Shown here piece by piece: positions 28,431-39,300 of a stretch of DNA of 64,000 nt. Each line of letters begins with the position of its first letter. Position 1 is the first letter of the stretch. The stretch comes from Fuerstiella sp. Its GTDB lineage: Bacteria > Planctomycetota > Planctomycetia > Planctomycetales > Planctomycetaceae. The translations under genes and the position numbers were made by a program. Where the stretch lies: the NCBI GenBank assembly GCA_022447225.1, contig JAKVAZ010000012.1, positions 180,507 to 244,506 of the forward strand, written 5' to 3'. The notes under the pieces are model-generated. The model was not told the origin of the DNA, searched no databases, and saw only the letters and a list, made by a program, of their open reading frames with translations.

Positions 28431-31400
28431 TTAGCCTCGACGTTTCATCACAAACGCAATCAGGTCCCGCACCTGTTCTTTGTTCAGTGAATCCAGCAGA
28501 CCGTCGGGCATTAAAGAGCGTCCTGTACGCACGCGTTCCTCGATATCTGAGATACCAAACACGAGCTTGTCTTTCTCCGTCTGAACAGTCACGGTGTTTG
28601 GAGTTTCTGCTACCACAACCCCCGTGATAATCCGTCCGGATTTCAGTGCAATGACCGAAATTGTGAACTGTTTGGGAACCACCGAACCTGGATCGATAAT
28701 GTTCTTCAGCACGTAGTCAAGATTGTTGCGGTTGGCTCCTGTTAGGTCAGGGCCGATGGCACCGCCTTCTCCGTAAAGTTTGTGGCACGCGGCACAGGAT
28801 TTCCTGAACAGGGAGGCACCGGAGTCCGTGTCTGCCGCTGCCAGGTTTTGGGGTGTCAGCAGGGTCTTCCATTTTAAAATGGCCGCCGTACGGGACTCCG
28901 GTGATTCGTTAAGGGTTCCCCAGTGAGATTCGAGTACTTCTTTGATTTCAGAGTCACCAAACGAGAGCAACTGGCGTACCTGAGAGGCAGTGAGGAGTGT
29001 CGCATCAATCCGACCGTCGACAATCGCCCGAACGAAATCAAGTGCGTAAGACCGGTGACTGCACAGTGTGTCAGTGGCTGCTTCTCTGCTGCCGTGCCGC
29101 AATCGTTCCCAGCGTCTGATCAGTTCCTGTGAAACACGAGGATCGTCGAAGCCGGCGAGGGCTCCTGCGACCCGGACATAGACGCCAGGATCATCAAGTG
29201 CTGACAGAAGCACGTCGACCGCTTCAGGGTCGCCATCTGCTGCGAGTGCATCGATGGCACGGAGGCGTGACGTGTGATCCCCGTTGCGGTTGGCAATCAG
29301 TTCGCGCAGTTCTTTGAGGGCGACTCCGTCACCGAACAGTACCGCGAGTTCCCCGACCATCTGACTGACCTGTGGATCGTCGAACTGCTGATACTGTTGA
29401 ACTGTCGACTCCCAGTTATCGGGCTGCTTCAGATGAGTTTGTCCTCGCAGTCCCGTCAGTACCGCATTCAGGATCAGTTTCGCTTCTTCCAGACGATTAT
29501 TTTGTTCATCTGTGGACGGCACGGATGCGTCAATACTGTTTCGATGCAGCACGTTCGCCACAAGCACACGATTTCGATCCCAGTCACTGGCCAGACGTCG
29601 CAAAATCCATGTTCGCAGAATCGGATCCCGAATCTTTCCCCGAAGCGGTAATCCGGTATGAGACGCTATTTTGACACAGTCGGATTCAATGCCATACCAG
29701 ATCATTCGTCTCAACTGCGACTCGGACTCCGTTGCCTTCGGATCCGGTGACCGGCCGAGTAACGCCGTGGCGATACGAGGGCCCAGTGCTGATTCAGATT
29801 CGAACGGAAGCCTTTGCAGCGAAGCTGCAAAGCACATTTGAACAAACGCTGACCCATCACGTCGGCTCATATCGAAAAGGGAATCACCAAGCTCTTCCGT
29901 GAGACCGGGAGATTCTGTGATAAAACGAATGGCAGTCCCTCTGATATGTTCGTGCGGAGACCCCAGCAGTCGGGCGCCGACGTTAGCGTCAATCACGTTG
30001 CCGGACATACTGTTAAGGGACAGAAGCAGCCATGCCGCGTTCAGGCGGGTTCGTCTCCCAGGATCACTGCCTTCCGAAGAAACGGCACGCTGTGTCAACG
30101 TCGTCCTGACGCCCTCTAAAGACCCGACAGCATGTCGTTCCATGATCTGCCGCGCGGCTCGACGTCTGTGCCACTCATTAGTGCCGGCCGTGATTGCGGT
30201 TTCCAGCAGATCATCATCGTTCTGAACATTTACCCGAGGGACAATCGGCGCTTCGGAGCCATAAGAAATCCGATAAATTCGCCCACTGGTTCGATGGACA
30301 CCGTCGCGGTCATGACATTCACCATTGTCGGACCAGTCGCTCAAAAAGACACAGCCACCCGGTCCGTACTTCAATTCAACACCCCGGAACCACGGAGTGT
30401 TGACTCTTAAAAAATCCGGCTCGTGACTGGCAACGTAAGTGCCCCCGTCTCTCTGCAGCCGATCAATATTGATGCATCGACCGTGTGTATTGCACATAAA
30501 TATTTTTCCACGGTATTCCTCCGGAAAGTTGGTGCCCTGGTAAATCATGCCACCACAATGGCTGTGTCCTCCGCCAAAGTCTTTGGCTTTACCGTCCCGA
30601 CTCTCGGTCCACCGGACGTTGTCGTCCCAGTGATAGTGATCGCTGCAGGGTCCCATGAGTTCGTAAAGGTAGGGATTGAAGTCCTGTCCGTACATGCGTT
30701 CATAGTGGGCTCCGGGAATGACATGCCACAAATGAGCAATCACATTATTGGTCATGAACAACTGGCCGTGCTTGTCGTAGTCCAGTCCCCAGGGGTTGGT
30801 CGTCCCGTGGCAAACAATCTCAAAGATTCGTCGTGTCGGATGAAATCGCCAGATACCCGCATTCATCGGATTGCGGTCTTTTGACGGCGTGTCTGGTGTC
30901 CCCGGCAGTGACGAATCGGTGATCCCATGACGTCCATACAGCCAGCCATCCGGGCCCCACAGCAATCCATTGACAAAATTGTGAGCGGCAGTTTTTGTCC
31001 AGCCGTTGATCATGACGATCGGTTCACTGTCAGGGATGTCGTCATTGTTCCTGTCCGGAATCAGAGACAGGGTGCCATCGTTAAGGACCCACAGACCACC
31101 AAAACCCCAGGTCAGACCGGTCAGCATATTGCCATCATCCCAGAATACCTTTCGAGAGTCGTGCCGTCCGTCACCATCGTGATCGTGCAGAATAATCACC
31201 CGGTCACGGTGATCGGGATCCAAATTTCCCTGCTTGTTGTACGTATAATTTTCGGCAACCCAGATGCGGCCGCGATCATCAAACTCGAAGGCGATCGGCT
31301 GTCTGACGTCCGGTTCACCGGCGAACAATGTGACCCGGAAGCCATCAGGAAGCTCAAACAGCCCCGGCATTTCCCCTGGGGCCGGAGGATGTTCACCGGA

Positions 31401-31514
31401 AGCCTGACTGTTGATCGGATCCGGAAAATCGTCGGCAAATGCGTCATTCAATGCTGAAACATTGATCAGCATCACACCCATTATCAGTTTGTTTGTGATC
31501 GTGGTCGAACGCAT
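28431..31514 (-). CDS. PVC-type cytochrome: beta-propeller, HEAT-like and CxxCH protein
   Basis: This 1027-residue secreted protein shows the planctomycete-typical order. There is a signal peptide (about 1-27), then a glucose/sorbosone-dehydrogenase-like beta-propeller (about 50-420, for example FELPDGFRVTLFAGEPDVR and GRIWVAENYTYN), then helical HEAT-like repeats (about 450-860), then a C-terminal cytochrome c domain with one heme site, SCAACHKLYGEGG, and the follow-on GPDLTGANRNNLDYVL. The cytochrome distal ligand may be a Met in the last 100 residues. The proteins are thought to act in extracellular oxidation linked to electron transfer; substrates are unknown. It is monocistronic, preceded by a 112-base gap to the thrC gene end. 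Confidence 0.9.
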   Translation of the reverse strand: MRSTTITNKLIMGVMLINVSALNDAFADDFPDPINSQASGEHPPAPGEMPGLFELPDGFRVTLFAGEPDVRQPIAFEFDDRGRIWVAENYTYNKQGNLDPDHRDRVIILHDHDGDGRHDSRKVFWDDGNMLTGLTWGFGGLWVLNDGTLSLIPDRNNDDIPDSEPIVMINGWTKTAAHNFVNGLLWGPDGWLYGRHGITDSSLPGTPDTPSKDRNPMNAGIWRFHPTRRIFEIVCHGTTNPWGLDYDKHGQLFMTNNVIAHLWHVIPGAHYERMYGQDFNPYLYELMGPCSDHYHWDDNVRWTESRDGKAKDFGGGHSHCGGMIYQGTNFPEEYRGKIFMCNTHGRCINIDRLQRDGGTYVASHEPDFLRVNTPWFRGVELKYGPGGCVFLSDWSDNGECHDRDGVHRTSGRIYRISYGSEAPIVPRVNVQNDDDLLETAITAGTNEWHRRRAARQIMERHAVGSLEGVRTTLTQRAVSSEGSDPGRRTRLNAAWLLLSLNSMSGNVIDANVGARLLGSPHEHIRGTAIRFITESPGLTEELGDSLFDMSRRDGSAFVQMCFAASLQRLPFESESALGPRIATALLGRSPDPKATESESQLRRMIWYGIESDCVKIASHTGLPLRGKIRDPILRTWILRRLASDWDRNRVLVANVLHRNSIDASVPSTDEQNNRLEEAKLILNAVLTGLRGQTHLKQPDNWESTVQQYQQFDDPQVSQMVGELAVLFGDGVALKELRELIANRNGDHTSRLRAIDALAADGDPEAVDVLLSALDDPGVYVRVAGALAGFDDPRVSQELIRRWERLRHGSREAATDTLCSHRSYALDFVRAIVDGRIDATLLTASQVRQLLSFGDSEIKEVLESHWGTLNESPESRTAAILKWKTLLTPQNLAAADTDSGASLFRKSCAACHKLYGEGGAIGPDLTGANRNNLDYVLKNIIDPGSVVPKQFTISVIALKSGRIITGVVVAETPNTVTVQTEKDKLVFGISDIEERVRTGRSLMPDGLLDSLNKEQVRDLIAFVMKRRG

Positions 31515-31626
31515 GCGGCGTTCCTTAAATAACAGAAGACAGAAACAGGGTTTGTTACTCGTATTTCAGCAGAGATTTTCAAGCGAGAGGTACGGGGCAC
31601 CCGTTGCACTGTTGCTGGCAAAGCAT

Positions 31627-33036
31627 TCAATTGCCGGAAGCTGATTCTGCAGGCAGTTCCAGTGCCTCCAAAATGGAAGCCACGTCGTTGTCGACCACAA
31701 CAGGGGGATTGGCGTGAGGAGTTTCGGTAACACCGCTGGAAACGAGTTTCTTTGCGCGCAGGTCCTGGTCTGCAGAATGATAGGCTACCGTAAGATCCGG
31801 ATCTTTCAGCTGATGACCGGTCAGTACACACACCACACGATCGTCTGCACCGATGAGATTCTGCTCCCTGAGATGACGTACCCCGGCCAGCGTGGCTCCG
31901 CTGGCCGGCTCGCAGCCGAATCCGGCCCCGGCAATCATAGCTCGTGCGTCCACGATTTCCTGATCAGTTACACTGCGGACCACACCGTCGCAGACATCGA
32001 TAGCACGCAGTGCCTTTTCAAGGTTAACCGGACGATTAATCTCAATCGCTGACGCCAGGGTGCGGGCTCGTTCACTGCGGTCATTCATGGATTGATAGTA
32101 ATCACCGATGGTTGATGAGTCCGGATGACCCGAATCCCATTCCAATTCATGTGTATTGACCAGTTGTTCCAGTGTGTGTGCGCCCGCTGCATTAATGATT
32201 GCCAGACGCGGTACCCGATCAATCAGCCCCAGTTGTTTGAGTTCCATGAACGCTTTGCCAAAAGCGCTGCAGTTGCCAAGGTTTCCGCCGGGTACCACAA
32301 TCCACTCCGGAACCTCCCAGCCGAGTCCTTCGAGCACCCGCAGCATGATCGTTTTCTGACCCTCCAGGCGGAACGGATTAACGCTGTTACACAGATAGAT
32401 CGGGTGCTGTTCACAGATCTCACGAACACGAGCCAGAGCATCGTCGAAGTCTCCTCGAATCTGCAACGTGCGGGCGCCGTAATCCAGTGCCTGCGACAAT
32501 TTGCCATATGCGATCCGGCCGCTACCTACAAACACCACACATTGAAAGAGGCCGGAAACACCTGCATAAATCGCCAGGGAAGCACTTGTATTGCCCGTGG
32601 AGGCACAGGCCGTTATCCGGGCGCCAACCATATGCGCATGAGTGGATGCAGCAGTCATCCCGTTATCTTTGAAACTGCCGGAGGGATTCAGGCCTTCATA
32701 CTGCAAAAACAGACGACCTGTATTCATTCCAAGTTGTGCGGCCAGACGGTCATTTTTCTGCAGAATTGTCTGTCCTTCTCCAATCGTTACGACCTGGTGA
32801 TCAGGAGCGAACGGCAGCAGTTCCCGAAACCTCCAGACGCCACTGAAATCAAGAGGCTGCCGACGAGTGCTCCAGCGCGATTCAAATTCAGCGAGTGACC
32901 TGGGAACGGTGAGTTTGTCCCAGTCGTAACGGATGTCCAGCAACCCGCTACACTTTCTGCACGAGGTCAGGATCTCGCCAATATCGTAAGTTGCTCCACA
33001 TTCAGGATGAATGCAGGCCTGATGCGAGTGATTCAT
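31627..33036 (-). CDS. thrC: Threonine synthase
   Basis: This 469-residue PLP enzyme of fold type II has a zinc-ribbon-like N-terminus (C8, C13, C26, C29), seen in the longer threonine synthases. The Schiff-base lysine is K123 in [10 protein letters not shown], and the phosphate-binding loop [16 protein letters not shown] lies near residue 245-260. It converts O-phosphohomoserine to threonine in the cytoplasm. The length fits the archaeal/chloroplast-type group with a zinc ribbon. The gene is single; no hom or thrB adjoins. It is divergent from rplX across 336 bases. Confidence 0.92.
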   Translation of the reverse strand: MNHSHQACIHPECGATYDIGEILTSCRKCSGLLDIRYDWDKLTVPRSLAEFESRWSTRRQPLDFSGVWRFRELLPFAPDHQVVTIGEGQTILQKNDRLAAQLGMNTGRLFLQYEGLNPSGSFKDNGMTAASTHAHMVGARITACASTGNTSASLAIYAGVSGLFQCVVFVGSGRIAYGKLSQALDYGARTLQIRGDFDDALARVREICEQHPIYLCNSVNPFRLEGQKTIMLRVLEGLGWEVPEWIVVPGGNLGNCSAFGKAFMELKQLGLIDRVPRLAIINAAGAHTLEQLVNTHELEWDSGHPDSSTIGDYYQSMNDRSERARTLASAIEINRPVNLEKALRAIDVCDGVVRSVTDQEIVDARAMIAGAGFGCEPASGATLAGVRHLREQNLIGADDRVVCVLTGHQLKDPDLTVAYHSADQDLRAKKLVSSGVTETPHANPPVVVDNDVASILEALELPAESASGN

Positions 33037-33372
33037 GAACTCAAATCCTGGCAGGTAACTTCAAATCCCGAATTCGGCAGACGGACTGTCAGTAACAGGA
33101 ACCCGGGATAATGATCTTATACGCAGATCGAGGCGTCGGTTCATCACCGATTACTGTGGATTCAGACGTTAAGAATGAACTGTTCAGCCTGGAAGTCCTC
33201 CCGAATCCGGTCAGCAGTGCCAATTGCCCCATACAGCCCTTGAAACAATGCCCCAAAGTTGTCATTCTGCCTCGCTCTGCTGTCGGCAACTGTCGTCAGT
33301 TATCTGCTTGAATTACAGTCATAGTCTATCCAGAACCCGTTTTACGGGTGGTTTTAGCCACGAGTCACATCA
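33037..33372. other. Divergent intergenic region with a hairpin before rplX
   Basis: No gene is seen. A short hairpin ACCCGT (33335-33340) with ACGGGT (33344-33349) is followed by GGTTTT; it ends 23 bases before the rplX start. It could be a leader structure or an attenuator-like hairpin. No Shine-Dalgarno sequence precedes rplX. Confidence 0.4.
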
Positions 33373-33708
33373 ATGAGAATTCGCAAGGGTGACACCGTTG
33401 AAGTGATTAGCGGCAGCAGCAAAGGAAGTCGCGGTTCCGTTCTGGATGTCGACCCGTCCGGCGGCAAAGTTACCGTCGAAGGTGTAAACCGCGTTTATAA
33501 GCATGTCCGCCGGGGTCATCCGAAGAGTCCCCAGGGCGGTCGTCTGCATGTTGAGCTTCCTATTGATGTGTCAAAAGTTCAGCTGATTTGTCCGGAAACG
33601 AACAAACCCACTCGCGTCGGTGTGCGTGTCGCAGACGACGGAAGTCGGGAACTGTTCGCACGTCGTTCCGGAGCCACACTTCGTCAGCTTTCGCCGGCAT
33701 CAAAGTAA
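33373..33708 (+). CDS. rplX: 50S ribosomal protein L24
   Basis: The 111-residue protein matches L24/uL24. The KOW motif opens it (MRIRKGDTVEVISG, KGSRGSVLDVDP), followed by VNRVYKHVRRG and the conserved LPIDVSKVQLICPE. L24 is an assembly initiator for the large subunit, binding the 5' part of 23S rRNA. It normally sits between rplN and rplE in the S10-spc cluster. Here it stands alone next to threonine synthase, so either the gene has moved or this is a second copy. All key features seem intact and the length is normal. Confidence 0.93.
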   Translation: MRIRKGDTVEVISGSSKGSRGSVLDVDPSGGKVTVEGVNRVYKHVRRGHPKSPQGGRLHVELPIDVSKVQLICPETNKPTRVGVRVADDGSRELFARRSGATLRQLSPASK

Positions 33709-34078
33709 ATCAGTCCGCGGTCTGCCTGTTTACAGCCCCCTCGCGGCTTGACTGAAGTTTCTGTTCGCCTGCAGTCTCGTTGACGTCGTCTCGTGTATGA
33801 CGGGTGTCCGGTCCGGAGTTTCCTCTGTTGCTACTGAATGCCCCGAAGCGCCAGGGCGATCGAGTGCCACGTTCAATCCAGGGTCGGAAGTTCGCCAACA
33901 GGACCCGGAGGTTTACGACCGTGACAGGAGGTTGTCTGCAGTCGGAAGCACACTTCACACCCAAGAAGGTTCGTGTATTTCTTAAATCGTCCTGCACCGT
34001 TCTGAAATTTTGTTTCCTCAACGCATTCCGACCGGCCCGAGCGTATTCAAAACCCGGAGAACATCACACCCTGTCCAG
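33709..34078. other. Intergenic region, no supported gene
   Basis: These 370 bases hold overlapping short frames on both strands (about 60-100 codons), none with a domain or a good start. An AGGAGG at about 33926-33931 is not followed by a usable start codon at normal spacing. Confidence 0.4.
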
Positions 34079-34738
34079 TTAACGTTGTCTAATAAACACG
34101 TTTCGGTACCAAACTTCGCTGTTATGGTCCGTCAACATGATGTGACCACAGCGATTCTGTCCGAAGCCCACACGTTCACTGAATTTGCTGTTCGCAATTG
34201 CGTCATTCCAGCGGGAAGTTCCTGTGTACTCATCAATTGTTAACTGTCCGTTGATCCAGTGTCGAATCCGACTGCCCTGAACAAGAACTTTGCCAACATT
34301 GAACTGATCATCCATCCTGCGTCGAGTTCGATCAGGCCTGGGCGCAAAAACATCATAAAGCGACGCTGTCAGTTTATTCCGGTCCAGATGAGAAAACGCG
34401 TCGTCATCGAGTATCTGATATTCACAGCCCAGCAAAGATGTTCCGTATTTTTGAACCCGGTATTTGATGCCGCTGTTGCCCCCGCCGGAAATGCGGAATT
34501 CAAACCACAATTCAAAGTCACCATATTTTTTCCGCGTAATAATGTTGCCGCCCTTTTCTTTGAGGTGCAGCGTCCCGTCCGCATCAAAGACCCAGCCCTG
34601 TTGCACGTTTTCACCCGTTTGTGTCATCCAGTGATCGAGGGATCGGTTCAGTAACAGGTCGGTGTACTGGGCTTCTGAGACACCACCGTAAACCACACAT
34701 GCCGTAACGGTGACAGTCATTGCAACAACAGCGTTCAC
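34079..34738 (-). CDS. Secreted DUF1080 domain protein
   Basis: This 219-residue protein has a signal peptide (MNAVVAMTVTVTACVVYGGVSEA) and a complete DUF1080 domain. Matches are DLLLNRSLDHW, the core YGDFELWFEFRISGGGNSGIKYRV and the close VWYRNVFIRQR. Compared with the copy at 7033-7851 it is shorter and has the canonical DFEL...GGNSGI core. The group includes 3-keto-disaccharide hydrolases and many planctomycete unknowns. It is a single gene and presumably acts on extracellular or periplasmic carbohydrates; the substrate is unknown. Confidence 0.85.
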   Translation of the reverse strand: MNAVVAMTVTVTACVVYGGVSEAQYTDLLLNRSLDHWMTQTGENVQQGWVFDADGTLHLKEKGGNIITRKKYGDFELWFEFRISGGGNSGIKYRVQKYGTSLLGCEYQILDDDAFSHLDRNKLTASLYDVFAPRPDRTRRRMDDQFNVGKVLVQGSRIRHWINGQLTIDEYTGTSRWNDAIANSKFSERVGFGQNRCGHIMLTDHNSEVWYRNVFIRQR

Positions 34739-35222
34739 GTTCAGTCTTTCCGCAGATAAACAGTGATCAGACGCTCAATAGGAAACAAAACGGTGCTGTT
34801 CGCTGAGTGTCAATTCCCGCTGTAAAGTCTCAAGTCGAAACAGGAGAATCACGTCAACAGTTCACCGGACCAATTTTTCGCCGCCGGTCGCCTGACAAAC
34901 CACGCGGACATTTACCAAACAATAGCAACACCACTCACCCGTTTGCCAATCAGAACTGCACCTGGATTAGTTAATTTAGGATGACTGGTGAGAATTGGCG
35001 CGAATATCCCGGCCTGAGGCCGGCCGGCATTTTGTGCCGAACCCGTATGGCCAAACCCTTCCCGTTCCAATAACTTCCTCCCACCTGACTCGCCGGTTTC
35101 TGTGAGTCGGCTCGGTGAGTCACTGTCGCTCCACAGGAAGTGTTAAGCGATTCCAGTGACTCTGCTGCCAGATGTATCGGTGACAACAATCAACAGGGAC
35201 AACGTTCAGCAGGGATGCAACC
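34739..35222. other. Intergenic region with two tandem hairpins
   Basis: This 484-base divergent gap precedes the metallophosphoesterase-like gene. No gene is seen. Two adjacent GC-rich hairpins occupy 35009-35039. No clear sigma-70 promoter was found. Confidence 0.4.
35009..35039. repeat. Two tandem GC-rich hairpins
   Basis: CCGGCC-TGA-GGCCGG (35009-35023) is followed almost at once by CGGCA-TTTTG-TGCCG (35025-35039). The pair sits between divergent genes, so it is not an obvious terminator. It could be a REP-like element or a leader structure of the gene at 35223. Confidence 0.4.
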
Positions 35223-36272
35223 ATGAACGGAATACGTTTCGTCCACACAGATCATTTGCGCCTCGCCGAAAGTATCGCCGGACTGGCAGCGGCCCCGGAC
35301 TGGCTCCGGCGTCTGGCTCGTGATGCCACCCGGGGAGCAGTCTCCCGCATCTTTGATATCGCCATTACTCAGAATGTGGACTTTGTCTTGATCGGCGCCA
35401 TTTGTGGTCAGGCAGATGCGTTTCATTCAAGCGTCATACGCTGGCTGGAGGCACCTGTTGAGAAACTGCGTGAACATGGCATTCAGGTCGTGATCGCTGC
35501 AACGCGACACCCGGAATCGAAATTACCGGCAGACTATATAATTCAATCGGATGAGTGCCTCTACGCGACCCGGAATGCCAATCGCGTTCAACTGACAGTG
35601 GGTAGGGCAGACCTCCCTTTGGAATCAGAACTTGCAATCGGGACTGCGTCATCCGGTGTTTCTTCCCGCGCAAAATGCAGCTATTTGATTCGTTCCGGGA
35701 TCCGATACAGCATTGGCGCATCACACGATCATTCGCCTGTCTATTCAGCCGGAGCACCACAATCACACGGCCCGCACGAACAGGGCGAATTCGGTTGTCT
35801 TGTGGCAGAAGCCAATCCTGACACCGCACAGATCGACGTGGTTTTTGAGCCAACAGATCCACTGCGTTTCGAAACCCGAAGAATTCAGAAATCATCGATC
35901 ATCACAAGTCAGGATATTGCCGATGCGATCATCGAAGAGTCACGTGCAATGGCTCGTCGGCAGCGCCGGACGACTATCGTCGACTGGTTTTTCGACAGCC
36001 CCTTCGAATGCACAGGCGCCATCGATTCGTGGCGTGAAGAGAATATTCTGAAGTCCGTGCGCAGCACGTTACAGAAGGGGCACCTGGGAGTCTGGCCGAG
36101 GCGGATCAAGATTACAGCTTCAGATGTACGTCTGGCTGATCCATTCGATTCACAGGCTGCTCACGAACTGGCTTCGTTGTTGTTCGATAACACCGGAGAC
36201 ACAAATCAAAGAACAACCGCTGCTTTTGCGGAACTGGTCACCGGAACGAGGTTATTGCGTCAGGCGGCCTGA
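35223..36272 (+). CDS. YhaO/SbcD-like metallophosphoesterase with degraded active site
   Basis: This 349-residue protein follows the SbcD/YhaO exonuclease plan. The motif I region is FVHTDHLRLAES where FIHAADLHLDSP is usual. Motif II is DFVLIGAICGQ instead of DFVLIAGDLYD, and motif III is AATRHPESK instead of the usual GNHD-type sequence. Near residue 178-200, SHGPHEQGEFGCLVAEA corresponds to the late histidine/GCLLVE segment. So the Asp, His and Asn metal ligands appear replaced (Asp to His, Asp to Ala), and nuclease activity is unlikely. It lies just upstream of the DUF4332/SMC-like ATPase gene, the usual partner order. No signal peptide is seen. The alignment is by eye. Confidence 0.7.
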   Translation: MNGIRFVHTDHLRLAESIAGLAAAPDWLRRLARDATRGAVSRIFDIAITQNVDFVLIGAICGQADAFHSSVIRWLEAPVEKLREHGIQVVIAATRHPESKLPADYIIQSDECLYATRNANRVQLTVGRADLPLESELAIGTASSGVSSRAKCSYLIRSGIRYSIGASHDHSPVYSAGAPQSHGPHEQGEFGCLVAEANPDTAQIDVVFEPTDPLRFETRRIQKSSIITSQDIADAIIEESRAMARRQRRTTIVDWFFDSPFECTGAIDSWREENILKSVRSTLQKGHLGVWPRRIKITASDVRLADPFDSQAAHELASLLFDNTGDTNQRTTAAFAELVTGTRLLRQAA

Positions 36273-36377
36273 CTAACACAAACACGAATCCTCTGCGGGA
36301 CTGTGTTCATCGGATAACCGTAACTCCCACTTGACGTCGACATGACCCCGATCTGCCGGCAAAAGGAATATGTAGAA

Positions 36378-39300
36378 ATGCGATTGAACGAGATTCACGT
36401 GAATCAGTCGGGTGTTCTGCAGGAGTTCTCTGTGGACAGCATTCCGGAGTTGAGTGTTATTCACGGTGGCCATGGCTGTGGCAAAACGACTCTGGTCAGT
36501 TTTATTGCCGACATGCTGTGTTGTGCGGATTTACAAACAACACAGCGACCGGACGAAACAACGATCGGAAGTGTCCGCGTTTCAGATTCAGAGTCTGGTC
36601 ACAGCTGGACGCTGTTGCGTTCTGTATCAGCCGACGGAAACGAAAAAACGTCCGTGCAGTGCGATGAAAATTCCGAACGTTCTGCCGTCCCAAAACCGTG
36701 TTTTCCTGACTGGGTCTCTCACCAGGTGTTTCAGGAAGTCCTTTGCCCGGGAGATCAGCAGGCGGATCAGTTTGCGGTCCTCACTGCGCTTTGTCTGGAA
36801 ACCGGAAGTTCGAAGGAGAATCAAACAGAAATCGGCCGGGCAGAAAAAGCGATGGAACAGGCCCGTGGGGAACGCCAGGGCACTGCACAGAAACCTGGTT
36901 TAAATCAGCAAATCTCCGAACTGGAACATCAGCGAAACGCTCTCAACAATGAACTCAGCAGCCTCAGGCAGTGCGATCCCGCGATGCCCGCTGAAATTTG
37001 CTCAATCGAAGATCGAATTTCCGCATTGAAGACACGCTGTCTCCAGATTGATAACGAGCTTGAAGGAACTGGTAAGAAACCGATAGACCTGGAGTCCTGT
37101 ACAGCAGTATCCGATCCTCAGAATCTGCTGGCACTGAATCAGCAGCACCTGCGGGCCCTGAAGGCGGAACTGACTTCGCGACGTGACCAGTGGGGTGAAA
37201 TTCGTGACCTGATCGATCAGGAAACTCGGGCAATTCAATCTTTCGGATCTGCGGCGGGCAATCGGTCAGCGTATTCGGTTCGAGCGCTGGTGAGCCGTCT
37301 TGAAGAAAGAATGCGCCAGCAGGGAACCGGTCGTTCGGATCACTGGCACAGCAACGTGGAACAGGAAGTCGCTGCTTTGTGTCAATTCGTGACGCAACAA
37401 CAGGAGGCCTCACAGGCGTTCGAGCGACGGTTCGAATCGCAACATGCCGCTGAGGCATCGAACAGTATCCACCGCATCGAATCGCAGTTGCAGGATCAGA
37501 TACTGGCGTTGCAGGAAGAACTGACTCGAGCGAATAACATTCTGGCTGATTCGATGCACCATGATCCTCCCGGCTGCGGGTCTTCGTGGCACAGCGACTA
37601 TCGTTGTGATCACAGCCTTCCGGTTTCCAGCCGGCAGTCGCTCGAATCAGAGCCGGAAGCCGTAAAGGAACACCGTTCTCTGCTGATTGAGGAATCCACT
37701 CAGAATCTCGAGGAGAGCGAACGTCTGACTGCTCGTCTCGAGATTCTTCGTCAGAAAGTTACGACAATTCCGTCTCTTGAAGAAATTGATGATCTGCAAG
37801 CCCGTCTGGCAGAAGTCGAAGCTCGTATGGATCTGCTGGTCAGCCAGCGAGAAACATTGCTGCGAACAGAAACGACGCTGCAACAGATTGTGGAATGTCT
37901 GCCGCGACAGCAACAGTGTTTGGTCTCTGAAGTTGCCACACCATGGCTCCGGCGAATCACCCTGGGCGAATGCGTCCGAATTCTGGTTGATTCGGATCGA
38001 TCTGAATTCATAGTTCACACGACAACATCATCTGAACCTTTACGAATCGCGCAGTTAAGCCAGCAAACACAACAGCAACTTGCCATGGTGCTGCGTCTGG
38101 CGCTGCTTCAGGCACGCTCCGGAACTTCTTCCCGATTACCTCTCATTATCGACGACGTGTTTGTTGCGCCAGATGATGAACGAGGTGCCGCAGCGGCTGA
38201 TCTGCTGCGGGACGTCGCCGCAGCAGGCCAGCAGATCATCGTCCTGACAAGCCAGGAGGATGTCCGCGAACGGCTCGCAATTCGCGGAGCGACAGTTTAC
38301 AGCTTCACCGCAGTCCAAAATTCTGATCCGTTCCCGACTTCGCAACCGCTGTCCAATGCAGTGACAGCACCTTCGCTTGATTTCAAGACATTCTCCGATA
38401 CGGCCGAAGAATGTTCCCAACCCACCCAGGCTCAGCTGATTTCTCACCAGCATGATTCTCACTGGTTGTTTTACCTGGAACCCCAACACTCAGTCAGCGA
38501 TCTTTCCGGAATTGAGATCAATGAACTCAACGGACTCACAGCTGTTTCAGTTGACACGATTGACCAACTGCTGACCTGTGCCGTGAAAGACGTGACCGAG
38601 GGAATCCAAAGTGCCGGTTTTTTCATCACCCAGGATCGGGTCGAAGAACTTCGCAAACAGGCTGTGCTGGCGGTATGCGTGCCGATGCTGCGTCAGCGTG
38701 ATGCTGAACTGCTGGTGTCTGCCGGGATCGAGAACACACGACAACTGGCTCGACTAAGGCCTGAAGCGAGTTTCGATCTGGTCCGGCAGTTTCAACAGTC
38801 GGAGTCAGGAAGACGCTTTCTGCGCAATGGCAAAACAATTGACAGGCAGCAGGCAATCAGCTGGAACCGCTGGGCTTTGCATGCCCGGACCATCGAGGGG
38901 GCGTGTGCAGCGGCGTCCGTCCGTAATTCACGGACCCCGGACGGTGTGGGAATCCTGTCATCATCACAACGCAGTCAAAAAGGCTTTGGTCCTCTTAGAG
39001 ATCGTGTTTCAGGAAAACCCGAATCACAATCGCGTGTGCGAGCCCGAGTCTCCCGTGACACCCGTCGCCGGCGTGAAATTCGCAGTGCACGACGACGACT
39101 GCAGCTGGGAATGAACAACCCGGTGAACATCAATAACTCCACCGGGCAGGGCACTGAACTGAAGTTCTGCCTGAATCGTTCCAATGATGTTGATGCAGCT
39201 CCGTCCATTGGCTCGAAAACGGCTTTGCGACTGGTTCGTGTCGGTGTCAGGACGATTCATGACCTGCTGGAAAGCGATGCCGATACCCTGGCGACGTTGC

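Noticed and set aside
33710..34021. 103-codon minus-strand frame after rplX
   Set aside because: There is no domain, no good start, overlapping frames exist on both strands, and the composition is not protein-like.
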